Below are positions 36,728-44,679 of a stretch of DNA of 64,000 nucleotides, one piece after another. Every line of letters begins with the position of its first letter. Position 1 is the first letter of the stretch. The notes beneath the pieces were generated by a model, which worked only from the letters and a program-made list of their open reading frames with translations, made no database searches and had not been told where the DNA came from. The position numbers and the translations under genes were made by a program. Source of the stretch: Bradyrhizobium sp. CCBAU 53340 (GTDB lineage Bacteria; Pseudomonadota; Alphaproteobacteria; Rhizobiales; Xanthobacteraceae); the NCBI RefSeq assembly GCF_015291645.1, contig NZ_CP030055.1, positions 2,976,001 through 3,040,000 on the forward strand, written 5' to 3'.

Positions 36728-37865
36728 GTTTCTGTCCCTGCTGGTTGAGTGATCCGTCCTGCGCGAAACGATCGATCCGGAACGGCTCGAGCGGAACATC
36801 GGTGTGTCCGTCAAGAACGAGCTCGCTCATGATGGCCCCGATGGCCGGGCCGAGCTGGAAACCGTGGCCGGAGAATCCGAATGCATGAAACAGGCCAGGC
36901 GTGGTGCGGCTCGGCCCGATCACCGGAATATCGTCCGGTGTTTCGCCGTCGATGCCGGTCCAGCTGCGGATCACCTGCACGCCCGCAAGCTGTGGCACGA
37001 GCTGCAGCGCCTTTGCCATGACCGCATAGCTTGGTTCGGGCAGCGGCCGTGAACGCGGAACGTCCGGATCGGATTCCCCGCGCCCGCCGCCGAAGATCAC
37101 GTTGCCGCGGCGAATCTGGCGCAGGTAGACGTCGCCGCCGACGACACCCAGATTGGGCGTGATGAAGTAGGGCAGGGGCTCGGTCACGAGCATGTTGGGG
37201 TTGAGCGGCGAAATCGGAACCGCTTCGCCGAACGTGCTCGCGACCGCGCCGCCCCAATAGCCGGCCGTGTTCACGAGATATCGGGCGCGAAATTCATGCT
37301 CGCCTGACGTCACAATGAACTGGGTGCCATCGTGGGCCAGAGTGCTGACTGGCCTGAATTCGCGGATGTCAGCGCCCTTGTCGCGCGCGGCTCGCGCGAG
37401 AGCTGGACTCAACAGGCGCGGGTTGGCAGCGCCGTCGTCAGGCGCGAGCGAGCCGGCCACGACATCCGGGCCGAGCCACGGATATTGTTGATGGATGGCG
37501 TTGCCTCCGATCATGATCAGCGGAAGTCCATTGGCCTTGGCGACGTCGAGATAGGCGACGAGGTTGGCTTCCTCGGCTTCGCTGCGTGCGAGCTTGAGGT
37601 GACCGGTCACCTCGAATTCGCAGTTGGTGCCGATGAGCTGTGGCAGTCTCGTCCAGATCTCCCGGGAGCGGCGGGCGAGCGGCAGTTCGGCCGGATGCCG
37701 CCCCTGCTGGCGCACGCCGCCGTAATTGACGCCGCTTGCCTGTCCGCCGATCTGGCCGCGTTCGAGCAGAATGCATCGCACGCCGCGGCTTGCCAGATGT
37801 AGGGCCGTGGAGCAGCCCGCGCCGCCGCCACCGACGATCAGCACATCGGTCGCCGTCACGCTCAT
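36705..37865 (-). CDS. FAD-dependent amino-acid/opine dehydrogenase, catalytic (beta-like) subunit
   Basis: A 386-residue DAO-family flavoprotein. The N-terminus holds the FAD motif DVLIVGGGGAGCSTALHLASRG, and the C-terminus has the second flavin contact GFSGHGFQLGPAIG. The length and partners match the small oxidoreductase subunit of opine oxidases, HcnC and D-hydroxyproline dehydrogenase. It sits directly after the FAD/NAD(P)-type subunit, with an ATGA overlap, and would oxidise the C-N bond of an imported amino or imino acid, passing electrons on to the iron-sulfur partners. Confidence 0.82.
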   Translation of the reverse strand: MSVTATDVLIVGGGGAGCSTALHLASRGVRCILLERGQIGGQASGVNYGGVRQQGRHPAELPLARRSREIWTRLPQLIGTNCEFEVTGHLKLARSEAEEANLVAYLDVAKANGLPLIMIGGNAIHQQYPWLGPDVVAGSLAPDDGAANPRLLSPALARAARDKGADIREFRPVSTLAHDGTQFIVTSGEHEFRARYLVNTAGYWGGAVASTFGEAVPISPLNPNMLVTEPLPYFITPNLGVVGGDVYLRQIRRGNVIFGGGRGESDPDVPRSRPLPEPSYAVMAKALQLVPQLAGVQVIRSWTGIDGETPDDIPVIGPSRTTPGLFHAFGFSGHGFQLGPAIGAIMSELVLDGHTDVPLEPFRIDRFAQDGSLNQQGQKHEASHHA

Positions 37866-39256
37866 GCGGCCTCCGCGGGAAGGATGGGGATCGGCTTGAC
37901 GGGCGGCTGTCCGCGCAGGCGACCGACTTGCTCCACCGGGCAGGAGAGTGCGGCCGCCAGCACCTCGGCCGCGGCCGCGCCGCAGACACGACCTTGGCAA
38001 CGGCCCATGCCAACGCGGGTCAGGGCTTTCGCCCGATTGACTTCTGGTGGCGGCAGCGTTGCCAGCGCTTCGCTCGCGGCCGCGCGCAGTTCGCCCGCCG
38101 TGATCGTCTCGCACCGGCACAGGATCGTTTCGTCGGCGATGCTGGCTGCGAGGTTTGCCGGAAATGGAAATGCACGCTCCAGTGCGGCGCGGAAGGTGGC
38201 GCCGGCCGCCAGAACCGCATCGAGGCGCGCGACGTCACGCGCATCGAGGCGCGCGACGTCACGCGCATCGACCGCCGAGCCGCGGGCTGCCAGCACAGCC
38301 CTGGCGGCACGTGCGCCCGCCGCCTCGGCGAGATCAGCGCCCCGGATGCCACCGCCGTCGCCGGCGAGGAACACGCCTTCGACGGATGTTCGCCCGGCGA
38401 GATCCTTGCGCGGCACCCAATTATGCTGCACGGGATCGAACTCGAAGGGGACGCCGGCAAGATCGGCGAGCTGCGCCTCCGGCTTCAGCCCGAAGCCGAG
38501 TGCGACGGCATCGACTGCCGCCTCGTGTCTGTCGCCGCGCGCGTCCCGCCAGCTCAGTGTCTCGACCTGGCCGTTGCCCGCGATCGCGAGTGGGGTCGCG
38601 CCCTCGACGATGGGGATGCCGTGTGCGCGCAGCCAGGCGATGTAGTAGAGGCCTTTCGCGAAAATTACTCCACCACGCATCAGCCCGAACGCCTGTCTCG
38701 CCTTGTTGCTAAACGGTGTCGTGTCAAGCACGGCCGCAATCCGCGCACCAGCGCGGGCATATTGATAGGCGACGAGGTAGAGCAGCGGACCGGTCCCGAC
38801 AAACGCGACCTGCGCACCGATGGAGCAGCCTTGTGCCTTCAAGGCAATCTGCGATCCACCCAGCGTGAAGACGCCCGGCAACGTCCAGCCCGGCAGCGGG
38901 ATCACCCGGTCCATCGCGCCAGTGCAAAGGATTGTGTGTGCGAAAGGCACCGCGCTCGCCTTTCCGTCACAGATCGTGTCGATCACGCCGGGGCGCAAAT
39001 TCCATGCGAGCGTTCGTGGGCGAAAGTCGATCGCGGGACGCAACCGGTCGAAAGTGTCGTGCACGGCCTGCGCCTTTATGGCCTCAAAGCCGTAGAGGGT
39101 GCGCGCGCTGCGATGGAATCCTGCGGGCTGACGTTGATAGATGCGCCCGCCGTTGTCGGGCGCTTCGTCGATCACGATTGGGCGCAGGCCTGCGCCGACG
39201 AGAACCTCGGCCGCGCGCGTCCCGGCCGGACCGGCGCCGACAATGACAACGCTCAT
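37862..39256 (-). CDS. pyridine-nucleotide-disulfide-type oxidoreductase subunit with BFD-like 2Fe-2S domain (alpha-like subunit)
   Basis: A 464-residue protein like OoxA, HcnB or the D-hydroxyproline dehydrogenase alpha subunit. Residues 1-370 form a two-dinucleotide-domain flavoprotein (VVIVGAGPAGTRAAEVL; the second at AFVGTGPLLYLVA; closing GVFLAGDGGGIRGA). The C-terminal 90 residues carry four cysteines in CRCE and GRCQGRVC, a BFD-like [2Fe-2S] site. Between them is a duplicated linker DARDVARL. It overlaps both neighbours by ATGA. It passes electrons within the heterotrimer. Confidence 0.85.
   Translation of the reverse strand: MSVVIVGAGPAGTRAAEVLVGAGLRPIVIDEAPDNGGRIYQRQPAGFHRSARTLYGFEAIKAQAVHDTFDRLRPAIDFRPRTLAWNLRPGVIDTICDGKASAVPFAHTILCTGAMDRVIPLPGWTLPGVFTLGGSQIALKAQGCSIGAQVAFVGTGPLLYLVAYQYARAGARIAAVLDTTPFSNKARQAFGLMRGGVIFAKGLYYIAWLRAHGIPIVEGATPLAIAGNGQVETLSWRDARGDRHEAAVDAVALGFGLKPEAQLADLAGVPFEFDPVQHNWVPRKDLAGRTSVEGVFLAGDGGGIRGADLAEAAGARAARAVLAARGSAVDARDVARLDARDVARLDAVLAAGATFRAALERAFPFPANLAASIADETILCRCETITAGELRAAASEALATLPPPEVNRAKALTRVGMGRCQGRVCGAAAAEVLAAALSCPVEQVGRLRGQPPVKPIPILPAEAA
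38217..38271 (-). repeat. 24-base tandem duplication inside the alpha-like subunit gene
   Basis: Two identical 24-base units (38217-38240 and 38241-38264) plus the first seven bases of a third encode two copies of DARDVARL in frame. The repeat lies in the linker between the flavin part and the iron-sulfur domain, so the duplication lengthens the hinge without breaking either domain. Confidence 0.85.
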
Positions 39257-39537
39257 GGCTGCCCCATCCTGCGCGACACGCGCATGCCCTCGGTTATCGG
39301 GGTGGTGCAGGCGCGCACGCGGCCGCTCCCCTCGACGTTCACCCAGCAATCTTGGCACGCCCCCATCAGGCAGAAGCCGGCACGGAGACCATCCCCGAAT
39401 TCGCTCTCGCGCAGGTGATCGTCGCTCGCGAGAACGGCCGTGAGCAAGGTGTCGCCCTCGAGCGCGGTCACGGCAGCGCCGTCGAGCATGAATGACACGG
39501 CGGATCGATCCGTCTCCGCCAGCCGTTGCAGTCTCAT
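39253..39537 (-). CDS. small 2Fe-2S subunit of the amino-acid dehydrogenase
   Basis: A 94-residue ferredoxin-like protein. The motif C-x4-C-x2-C in CLMGACQDC, followed by a fourth cysteine in VRACTTPI, is a plant-type [2Fe-2S] site (the Fer2_4 family, as in HcnA, SoxA-like and gamma subunits of D-hydroxyproline dehydrogenase). ATG 39537 overlaps the SDR stop by ATGA; it overlaps the next gene by ATGA as well. Confidence 0.85.
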   Translation of the reverse strand: MRLQRLAETDRSAVSFMLDGAAVTALEGDTLLTAVLASDDHLRESEFGDGLRAGFCLMGACQDCWVNVEGSGRVRACTTPITEGMRVSRRMGQP

Positions 39538-40229
39538 AACATGTCCTCCAGCCGGCAATTGACCAGCAGTTCGGCGATGGTCGCCGTGTTGGGCAGTCGC
39601 AGGACCGTCGCGATCAGCTCGGCGATGTCGCGCGGATCACTCATTTTCTCGCGCGGCCATTTGGTGACATGGGCGGTCATATCCGTGGCAACAAAGCTTG
39701 GGCAGATCGCAGTCGCGCGAATACCGTGCTCCCAGCCGTACTGTCGTACGGCATGGGTGAGAGCGAGCAGCGCAAACTTGCTCATCGCATAACCGACGTT
39801 GGGATTGCGGACGCGCTTGCCGGACATCGAAGCGACGTTGATCACGCGCCCTTCGCCGGTCTTGGCGAGATGCGGCAGCGCGAGGCGAATGAGCCGCATC
39901 GGGGCCTTGACGTTGATCAGCATCATGGCGTCGAGCGCCGTCTCGTCAGGATCGGTCAGATTGGCTTCCGGATTGATTCCGGCAGCATTGATGAGGCTGT
40001 CGAGCCGGCCGAAGCGCTCGATTGTCGTTGCAACCCATGCTTCCGCCGAGGGCAGCGACTCGGCATCGTAACGATGCAGCATCAGCCGATCGGACCCGAC
40101 CATCCCACGGGAATCGCGTACCCCGGCTGAGACGCGATAGCCGCCATCGATCAGGCGCTCCACCACCGCGCGGCCGATCCCGCGCGACGCACCCGAAACC
40201 ATGACGACGCGACCATCCACCTCAAGCAC
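39534..40229 (-). CDS. short-chain dehydrogenase/reductase
   Basis: A 231-residue classical SDR. The cofactor motif is VSGASRGIG, the structural NAAG is in LINAAGINPE, and the catalytic Ser, Tyr and Lys are in NVASMSGK and GYAMSK. The start is taken as GTG 40229, which overlaps the preceding stop as GTGCTTGA and has AAGGAG seven bases upstream. It may reduce the carbonyl product of the dehydrogenase or convert a hydroxy form of the substrate. Confidence 0.82.
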   Translation of the reverse strand: MLEVDGRVVMVSGASRGIGRAVVERLIDGGYRVSAGVRDSRGMVGSDRLMLHRYDAESLPSAEAWVATTIERFGRLDSLINAAGINPEANLTDPDETALDAMMLINVKAPMRLIRLALPHLAKTGEGRVINVASMSGKRVRNPNVGYAMSKFALLALTHAVRQYGWEHGIRATAICPSFVATDMTAHVTKWPREKMSDPRDIAELIATVLRLPNTATIAELLVNCRLEDML

Positions 40230-41217
40230 GGGCAAGCTCCTTGTCAAAAGCGTTCGTTGCGACGTGACACCGCGCGAGATGCCGTGGGGCAGCAGCCGCC
40301 AGAACCTGCGGCACCTCACATCCTTCGCGGCGCAACGGGCAGCGCGGCGCGAAGCGACACCCTTTCGGCATGTCGTTCAAGGGTGGCACGCGCCCTGGAA
40401 TGGCGGCGAGCGCCTGCTCGGCGCGGTCCATGCGCGGGATGGCCGAGAAGAGCGCGTGCGTGTACGGATGGGCGGGCGCTGCGAAAATCTCGTGCACAGG
40501 CGCTTCTTCGACGATCTGGCCCGCATACATGACCGCGACGCGATCGGCGATCTGGGCAACGACGCCGAGATTGTGCGTGATAAACAGCATCGCCATGCCA
40601 TGCCGCGCCTTCAGGTCGGCAAGCAGCCCGAGCACCTGCGCCTGAATGGTGACGTCGAGGGCGGTCGTCGGTTCATCGGCGAGCAGCAGCGTCGGCTCGC
40701 AAGCGAGCGCCATCGCGATCATCACGCGCTGACGCATGCCGCCTGAGAATTGATGCGGATAATCGTGGAAGCGCTGCTTTGCAGACGGAATCTTCACTTC
40801 CTCGAGCACAGCGAGTGCCTTCGCCTGCGCGTCCTCCTGCGACAGACCGCGATGGACGCGCAGCGCCTCGCCGACCTGCGCGCCGATGCTCATCACCGGA
40901 TTGAGGCTCGTCATCGGTTCCTGGAAGATCATCGTCATGCGGTCGCCGCGCAGAGCTTCGAACCCTGTCTCATCGAGCGTTCGCAGGTCCGTTCCGTCGA
41001 GCAGGATGCGCCCTGCCGACACGCGACCCTGCGGCTGCGGCACGAGACCCATGATGGAGAGGGCGGTGACCGACTTTCCGCAGCCGGACTCGCCGACGAG
41101 GGCCAGCGTCTCATTGCGGTCGAGCGTGAAGGAGACGCCATCCACGGCCGGATACCATTCCGCACCAATGCGAAATTCGGCTCGAAGATCTTCAACACGC
41201 AAGACCGGTTCGTGCAT
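40222..41217 (-). CDS. oligopeptide-type ABC ATPase (OppD/DppD-like)
   Basis: A 331-residue ATPase and first gene of the operon. Walker A GESGCGKSVTALS, signature FSGGMRQRVMIAMALA, Walker B LLLADEPTTALDV and the C-terminal cysteine region RFAPRCPLRREGC are present. ATG 41217 gives MHEPVLRVEDL; a GTG ten codons upstream is also open. It is the partner of the OppF-like ATPase at the far end of the operon, so the importer genes bracket the enzyme genes. Confidence 0.88.
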   Translation of the reverse strand: MHEPVLRVEDLRAEFRIGAEWYPAVDGVSFTLDRNETLALVGESGCGKSVTALSIMGLVPQPQGRVSAGRILLDGTDLRTLDETGFEALRGDRMTMIFQEPMTSLNPVMSIGAQVGEALRVHRGLSQEDAQAKALAVLEEVKIPSAKQRFHDYPHQFSGGMRQRVMIAMALACEPTLLLADEPTTALDVTIQAQVLGLLADLKARHGMAMLFITHNLGVVAQIADRVAVMYAGQIVEEAPVHEIFAAPAHPYTHALFSAIPRMDRAEQALAAIPGRVPPLNDMPKGCRFAPRCPLRREGCEVPQVLAAAAPRHLARCHVATNAFDKELARA

Positions 41218-41323
41218 GGGGCGGGACTGCCAGAGCGAGGACGTCACCCGCTATTCAGGTCTTTGAATGTCTGTCGTGTCAATGCCATATTCCGACATGT
41301 GCAAAGAGGTGGCCCTACCTTTC

Positions 41324-41337
41324 CATTATATGTAATG
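41324..41337. promoter_or_regulatory. candidate IclR operator
   Basis: A perfect inverted repeat CATTA-TATG-TAATG lies in the divergent gap between the operon and the IclR gene, 32 bases before the IclR start. It is A+T-rich against a GC-rich background and is well placed to control both directions. Confidence 0.5.
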
Positions 41338-41368
41338 TTACCGCCCGTTAGCACAGAATATTTTTCAT

Positions 41369-42190
41369 ATGTCGAATGATGCCTTAGGAAACGGACCTTC
41401 CGGAAGCCTACCGCGCGCAGTTGCACTGCTGCGTGCACTGGCCGCGAGTGGCGGCGAGGGGGCGAGGCTGACGCATGCCGCCCAAACGGCTGGATTGACC
41501 CCTGCCTCAGCGCATCGGCTGCTACGCATGCTGATCGATGAAGGCATGGTGGAGCAGGATGCGCGCAGCAAGTACTACCGGCTGAGTGTCGAGTTCTTTT
41601 CGCTTGCGGCCCGAGCGGGGAATCCGAGCAATCTGCGCGACATTTGTCGACCTGTGCTGTTGCGGTTGTCCGCTGCGTTGGGCGACACTGTGTTCCTGCT
41701 GGTGCGCAGTGGGTATGAGGCGGTCTGTCTCGACCGCTGCGAAGGGCCGCTGCCGATCCGATCCTTCACCAACGACGTCGGCGGCAAGGTGATACTTGGC
41801 GTTGGCCAAGGCAGCATGGCAATCCTCGCTCACTTGCCTGAAGCGGAACGCGAGGAGGTGATCCGCTTCAACCTGCCGCGACTCCTCCATTTCGGCCTGT
41901 TCGATGAAGTGTTCTTCCGCAATGAGATCGAGCGAGTTCGGGAAAGCGGCTTTGCTGCGCGCGGGTCGGGGCTTCTGCCGGACATGGCTGGGGTTGCGGT
42001 ACCGATTCTCGATCGCGAGCGCCGACCGCTCGCCGCAATCAGCATCGGCACCACAGTCGCGCGGCTCAATGCTGAGCGTTTGCCGACTGTGGTCCGGGTG
42101 CTTCGGCGCGAGGCCGATGCGCTTGCGCCGAAGATCAACCCGTTTGATCCAGCCTTGCGCATGCCGGGGCAGCAGGCCGGCTCGTATTGA
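41369..42190 (+). CDS. IclR-family regulator
   Basis: A 273-residue regulator. The winged helix-turn-helix at about residues 12-70 includes AAQTAGLTPASAHRLLRML, followed by the IclR effector domain (VGQGSMAILAHLPEAEREEVI and GLLPDMAGVAVPILD). It is divergent from the amino-acid dehydrogenase operon and presumably controls it in response to the substrate or a product. Confidence 0.87.
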   Translation: MSNDALGNGPSGSLPRAVALLRALAASGGEGARLTHAAQTAGLTPASAHRLLRMLIDEGMVEQDARSKYYRLSVEFFSLAARAGNPSNLRDICRPVLLRLSAALGDTVFLLVRSGYEAVCLDRCEGPLPIRSFTNDVGGKVILGVGQGSMAILAHLPEAEREEVIRFNLPRLLHFGLFDEVFFRNEIERVRESGFAARGSGLLPDMAGVAVPILDRERRPLAAISIGTTVARLNAERLPTVVRVLRREADALAPKINPFDPALRMPGQQAGSY

Positions 42191-42675
42191 TATCTCCCAT
42201 GCACGGTAAGGTACGTGAGTTCGTGCGGACCATCGCAATGAAGCCGCCAAAACACCGTTGCTAGACTAGGGCCGCCGACCGTGCGGGGCGAGGACGGAAA
42301 AGCAATTTCAAAAAGGATTGACAGGCCCCCCTTCCGCCATCTGCGTACATACGCGCGATCGTTAGGTACTGCAGGCCGCCTGTCCCGGCGGGAGTTCTCG
42401 TGTGACGCAAAACGGACCACTCTTCATTTGCTTCGATCTCACTGGTGCCAGTTAGCTCAAACTTCCCCATGATGGATTGGGCTTGCTGATCCAAGCTCGC
42501 CTTGGGCCGTGTTTGATAAAGTAAGCTCATAGAGGATCGAAATGGGACGCGGGAGGAGGGCTCTCTCGCGTGTTGCGCGATCTGATGCTTGGAACCGCAG
42601 ATCTCGTTTCGACGGGATGTCGACTGACTTGTCGGAACCGGCATTGTCGTTCGCCTTGAATCGAGGCCGCCCCCA
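42191..42675. other. gene-free stretch
   Basis: Nothing recognisable beyond an isolated TTGACA-like box near 42317. Open frames on either strand lack domains and good ribosome sites. It marks the transition into the decayed accessory island. Confidence 0.45.
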
Positions 42676-42851
42676 GAAGTGCGCCGGCAAGACCCGAAGG
42701 GCGAAAACGTGGTCGATCTGATGGTCGCGCTGCGCAAGAGCGTCGGCGGCGCTGCGGCCCAGGCGGCTAGAAGAAGCCTGCCCAGAAGAAAGCGTCAGCC
42801 GGCCGGCCGCGAAGGAGCCCGCGGCGGGGGGCGCGTCAGAAGCCGGCCTAG
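42676..42851 (+). pseudogene. remnant of a Ku (NHEJ) protein C-terminus
   Basis: One frame reads PKGENVVDLMVALRKSVGG, which matches the conserved end of bacterial Ku proteins (NVVDLMxALRxS). It should be followed by a Lys/Ala-rich tail; such a tail, KKPAQKKASAGRP, is found in a different frame just downstream. The upstream DNA-binding core is absent. The gene has been truncated and frameshifted. Confidence 0.5.
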
Positions 42852-42902
42852 GAACCTGGACGCGCGCGGCCGGTTTCTGTGGCGCCAGCTTTGGAGGTTC
42901 CG

Positions 42903-43131
42903 ATGACGGAAGCCTCCGGATTGACGGATGAACAGGGCGGCCTTGAGCGGGTTTCGGCGGAGCGGTCGAACGTGAAGACTGGGTTCGCGGACGGCAGGGC
43001 GAACCCGGACAACTTCACAGGATGCAGCGATGCGCTGGGTCGAACGTCTGCGCAACGTGACGGTGAAAGCCCCGCTGCAGTCGCTTTTTGCCGCGCTTCT
43101 GCTCGGCATTTGGTTTGCGCGTCGCCGGTAA
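42903..43131 (+). pseudogene. possible frameshifted small membrane-anchored protein
   Basis: ATG 42903 has a strong GGAGG site and opens MTEASGLTDEQGGLERV. At about 43015-43030 the sensible reading moves to another frame, ATG 43030, giving MRWVERLRNVTVKAPLQ and a hydrophobic tail ending in FARRR, like the C-terminal anchors of YqjD/ElaB-type proteins. Either two tiny genes overlap, or one gene has a one-base shift. No firm family. Confidence 0.35.
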
Positions 43132-43141
43132 AGCGCTGCCG

Positions 43142-43393
43142 ATGATCACGCGACCGCAGCAGCTGGGCGAGCACTTCGAACAGGGCTCCCGAGATACCAT
43201 TGATCTTGCGAAAGGGGCTGGCGTCGAGGCCGCCGATCCTATGGGCGTGAAACAGTCTGATGAACAGGAACAGTCCGGCAAATCCTCGCATTCCAGGCCA
43301 TCCCGCCTGGAAGAGGCGCGACGGGCCACGCAGGAGTACGTCGAGGACCTCCGGGAGATCCTCAGGAAGCTTCGCGCGCGTCTCTTAAATTAG
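43142..43393 (+). CDS. small hypothetical protein with C-terminal helical motif
   Basis: An 83-residue hydrophilic protein. The C-terminal 30 residues, LEEARRATQEYVEDLREILRKLR, form a strongly predicted amphipathic helix that resembles, from memory, short orphan proteins of Bradyrhizobium. The ribosome site is weak. It precedes the heat-shock gene but is separated by its promoter and thermometer. Function unknown. Confidence 0.5.
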   Translation: MITRPQQLGEHFEQGSRDTIDLAKGAGVEAADPMGVKQSDEQEQSGKSSHSRPSRLEEARRATQEYVEDLREILRKLRARLLN

Positions 43394-43440
43394 GTCTGGA
43401 CCAAGGATTAACCATTCTATGTCACGGTCGAAAAATTCCT

Positions 43441-43480
43441 TCTTCACCCCTTGAAACTTTTTTTTCGCTCCTAAATTTTT
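43441..43480 (+). promoter_or_regulatory. candidate heat-shock sigma (RpoH) promoter
   Basis: TCTTCACCCCTTGAA resembles the -35 part of sigma-32 promoters, and CCTAAATT follows after 14 bases as a degenerate -10. It lies directly before the ROSE-like leader of hsp20. Alphaproteobacterial ROSE genes are often transcribed from housekeeping promoters, so this remains a candidate. Confidence 0.4.
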
Positions 43481-43488
43481 TCGTCGTC

Positions 43489-43595
43489 GCCGCGTGGCGG
43501 CCGGGACGCCTTCGGGGTCCCGCGAAGTAGAGACGGGCGCCCGGACGGTGTCCGGAGCCTGCTCGTACCCATCTTGCTCTTAGGAGGACTTGGAT
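43489..43595 (+). promoter_or_regulatory. ROSE-type RNA thermometer in the hsp20 leader
   Basis: Four consecutive hairpins are visible: GCCGC/GCGGC (43489-43501), GGGAC/GTCCC (43503-43521), CCGGAC/GTCCGG (43541-43555), and a final imperfect one in which TTGCT (43574-43578) can pair with the AGGAGG Shine-Dalgarno (43582-43587). The last element is the hallmark of ROSE thermometers, which hide the ribosome site at normal temperature and melt on heat shock. Confidence 0.85.
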
Positions 43596-44048
43596 ATGAG
43601 GTATGATTGGACTCCCCTCTGGAGGTCGACCATCGGATTCGACCGCCTTTTCGACGCTCTCGACGAAGTGCAGCGGACCGCCGAAGAGACCTATCCCCCC
43701 TACAACATCGAACGTCTCGATGAGAACCGCTTCCAGATCACGGTGGCGCTCGCCGGCTTCACGCCGGAGGAAGTCTCGCTGACGAGCGAGCAGAACGTTC
43801 TGACGCTCGAGGGCCGCAAGAACGACAAGGAAGGCAAGATCTTCCTGCACCGAGGCATCTCGACCCGCAACTTCAAGCGCCAGTTCACGCTGGCCGACTA
43901 CGTCGAGGTCAGGGGCGCCCGCTTCGAGAACGGCCTGCTACTCATCGACCTGCAGCGAGAAATCCCCGAAGCGATGAAGCCGCGCCGCATCGCCATCAAC
44001 GATGCCACGCCCGGCAAGGCGACCCAAATCGAATCCAAGGCCGCCTAA
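43596..44048 (+). CDS. small heat-shock protein, Hsp20/alpha-crystallin family
   Basis: A 150-residue IbpA-type chaperone. The opening MRYDWTPLWRSTIGFDRLF is typical of class A rhizobial small heat-shock proteins. The alpha-crystallin core runs from about residue 35 to 125, with the A-x-x-x-G-L-L/I motif as ARFENGLLLIDL, and the C-terminal anchor is a short R-I-A-I. ATG 43596 follows AGGAGG at the right distance. It binds unfolding proteins in the cytoplasm. Expression is controlled by the thermometer just upstream. Confidence 0.92.
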   Translation: MRYDWTPLWRSTIGFDRLFDALDEVQRTAEETYPPYNIERLDENRFQITVALAGFTPEEVSLTSEQNVLTLEGRKNDKEGKIFLHRGISTRNFKRQFTLADYVEVRGARFENGLLLIDLQREIPEAMKPRRIAINDATPGKATQIESKAA

Positions 44049-44076
44049 TCCGAGCGGGCGGTAGCTTGATTCACAA

Positions 44077-44100
44077 GCCGCGCGGAACGTCCCGCGCGGC
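44077..44100 (+). terminator. hairpin after hsp20
   Basis: A perfect 9-bp GC stem (GCCGCGCGG/CCGCGCGGC) with loop AACGTC lies 28 bases after the stop. There is no U-tract; it may attenuate transcription into the next gene or protect the hsp20 mRNA. Confidence 0.5.
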
Positions 44101-44133
44101 ACCTGCTCATTCGTCCAAGAAATGGAGAGAGCC

Positions 44134-44457
44134 ATGCGGCCGACGACCGCAATCAACGGCAACGTAATCGATCTCAACGCAATCCTTCATCCCGGCACGG
44201 TCTTCGGGCATCCGCGGGAGGTGGTGTCCGACCCCCACCTGAGCCTCTCCGAGAAGCGCGCCATTCTGGCCTCATGGGCCTCGGACGCTTCTGCGATCGC
44301 ATCGTGCCCGTCGCTGCGGGCGCCCGAAGGGCTGAAAGCGCCGGTGACCATCGACGAGATACTGGAGGCACTTTGCTCATTGGACGAGGGACCCCGGAAT
44401 CCGCCGGGCGGGAAGCCTATGCGCCTGCGGTCGGTCGAACGCCGTGCTGCGGCGTAG
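44134..44457 (+). CDS. conserved hypothetical protein (heat-shock neighbourhood)
   Basis: A 107-residue soluble protein. The conserved block is NGNVIDLNAILHPGTVFGHP, then LSLSEKRAILASWASDA, which I recall from many Bradyrhizobium proteins of unknown function. GGAGAG lies before ATG 44134; an ATG four codons upstream is less well placed. It follows hsp20 in the same direction and may share its transcript. Confidence 0.65.
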   Translation: MRPTTAINGNVIDLNAILHPGTVFGHPREVVSDPHLSLSEKRAILASWASDASAIASCPSLRAPEGLKAPVTIDEILEALCSLDEGPRNPPGGKPMRLRSVERRAAA

Positions 44458-44466
44458 GGGGCGCAC

Positions 44467-44634
44467 ATGCCGACGAAAGTGCAAGACTTCTCTGAAACAT
44501 TTGAACGCGATCTCGCGCGCAAGCTGCTGCGGCAGGTTGCCGACGTTCGCCGGCGCGGATACGCACCGCCGACGGCGTTCAGGTCGAGTGGCGGTACCGG
44601 CGGCAGCCGGGCTCGAGCGGTCTGCGCAGCGTAA
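44467..44634 (+). CDS. small hypothetical protein
   Basis: A 55-residue basic protein (MPTKVQDFSETFERDLARKLL, then a Arg/Gly-rich tail). Its start lies 10 bases after the upstream stop with a G-rich ribosome site between, so the two are probably translated together. It has no recognisable domain. Confidence 0.4.
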   Translation: MPTKVQDFSETFERDLARKLLRQVADVRRRGYAPPTAFRSSGGTGGSRARAVCAA

Positions 44635-44679
44635 CGGGCAGCTCTTACGGCTCCTGACCGTCTTCATTGGAGGCGCGCC

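Noticed and set aside
42261..42737. A 158-residue - strand frame
   Set aside because: No motif or ribosome site, and it runs antisense through the Ku relic.
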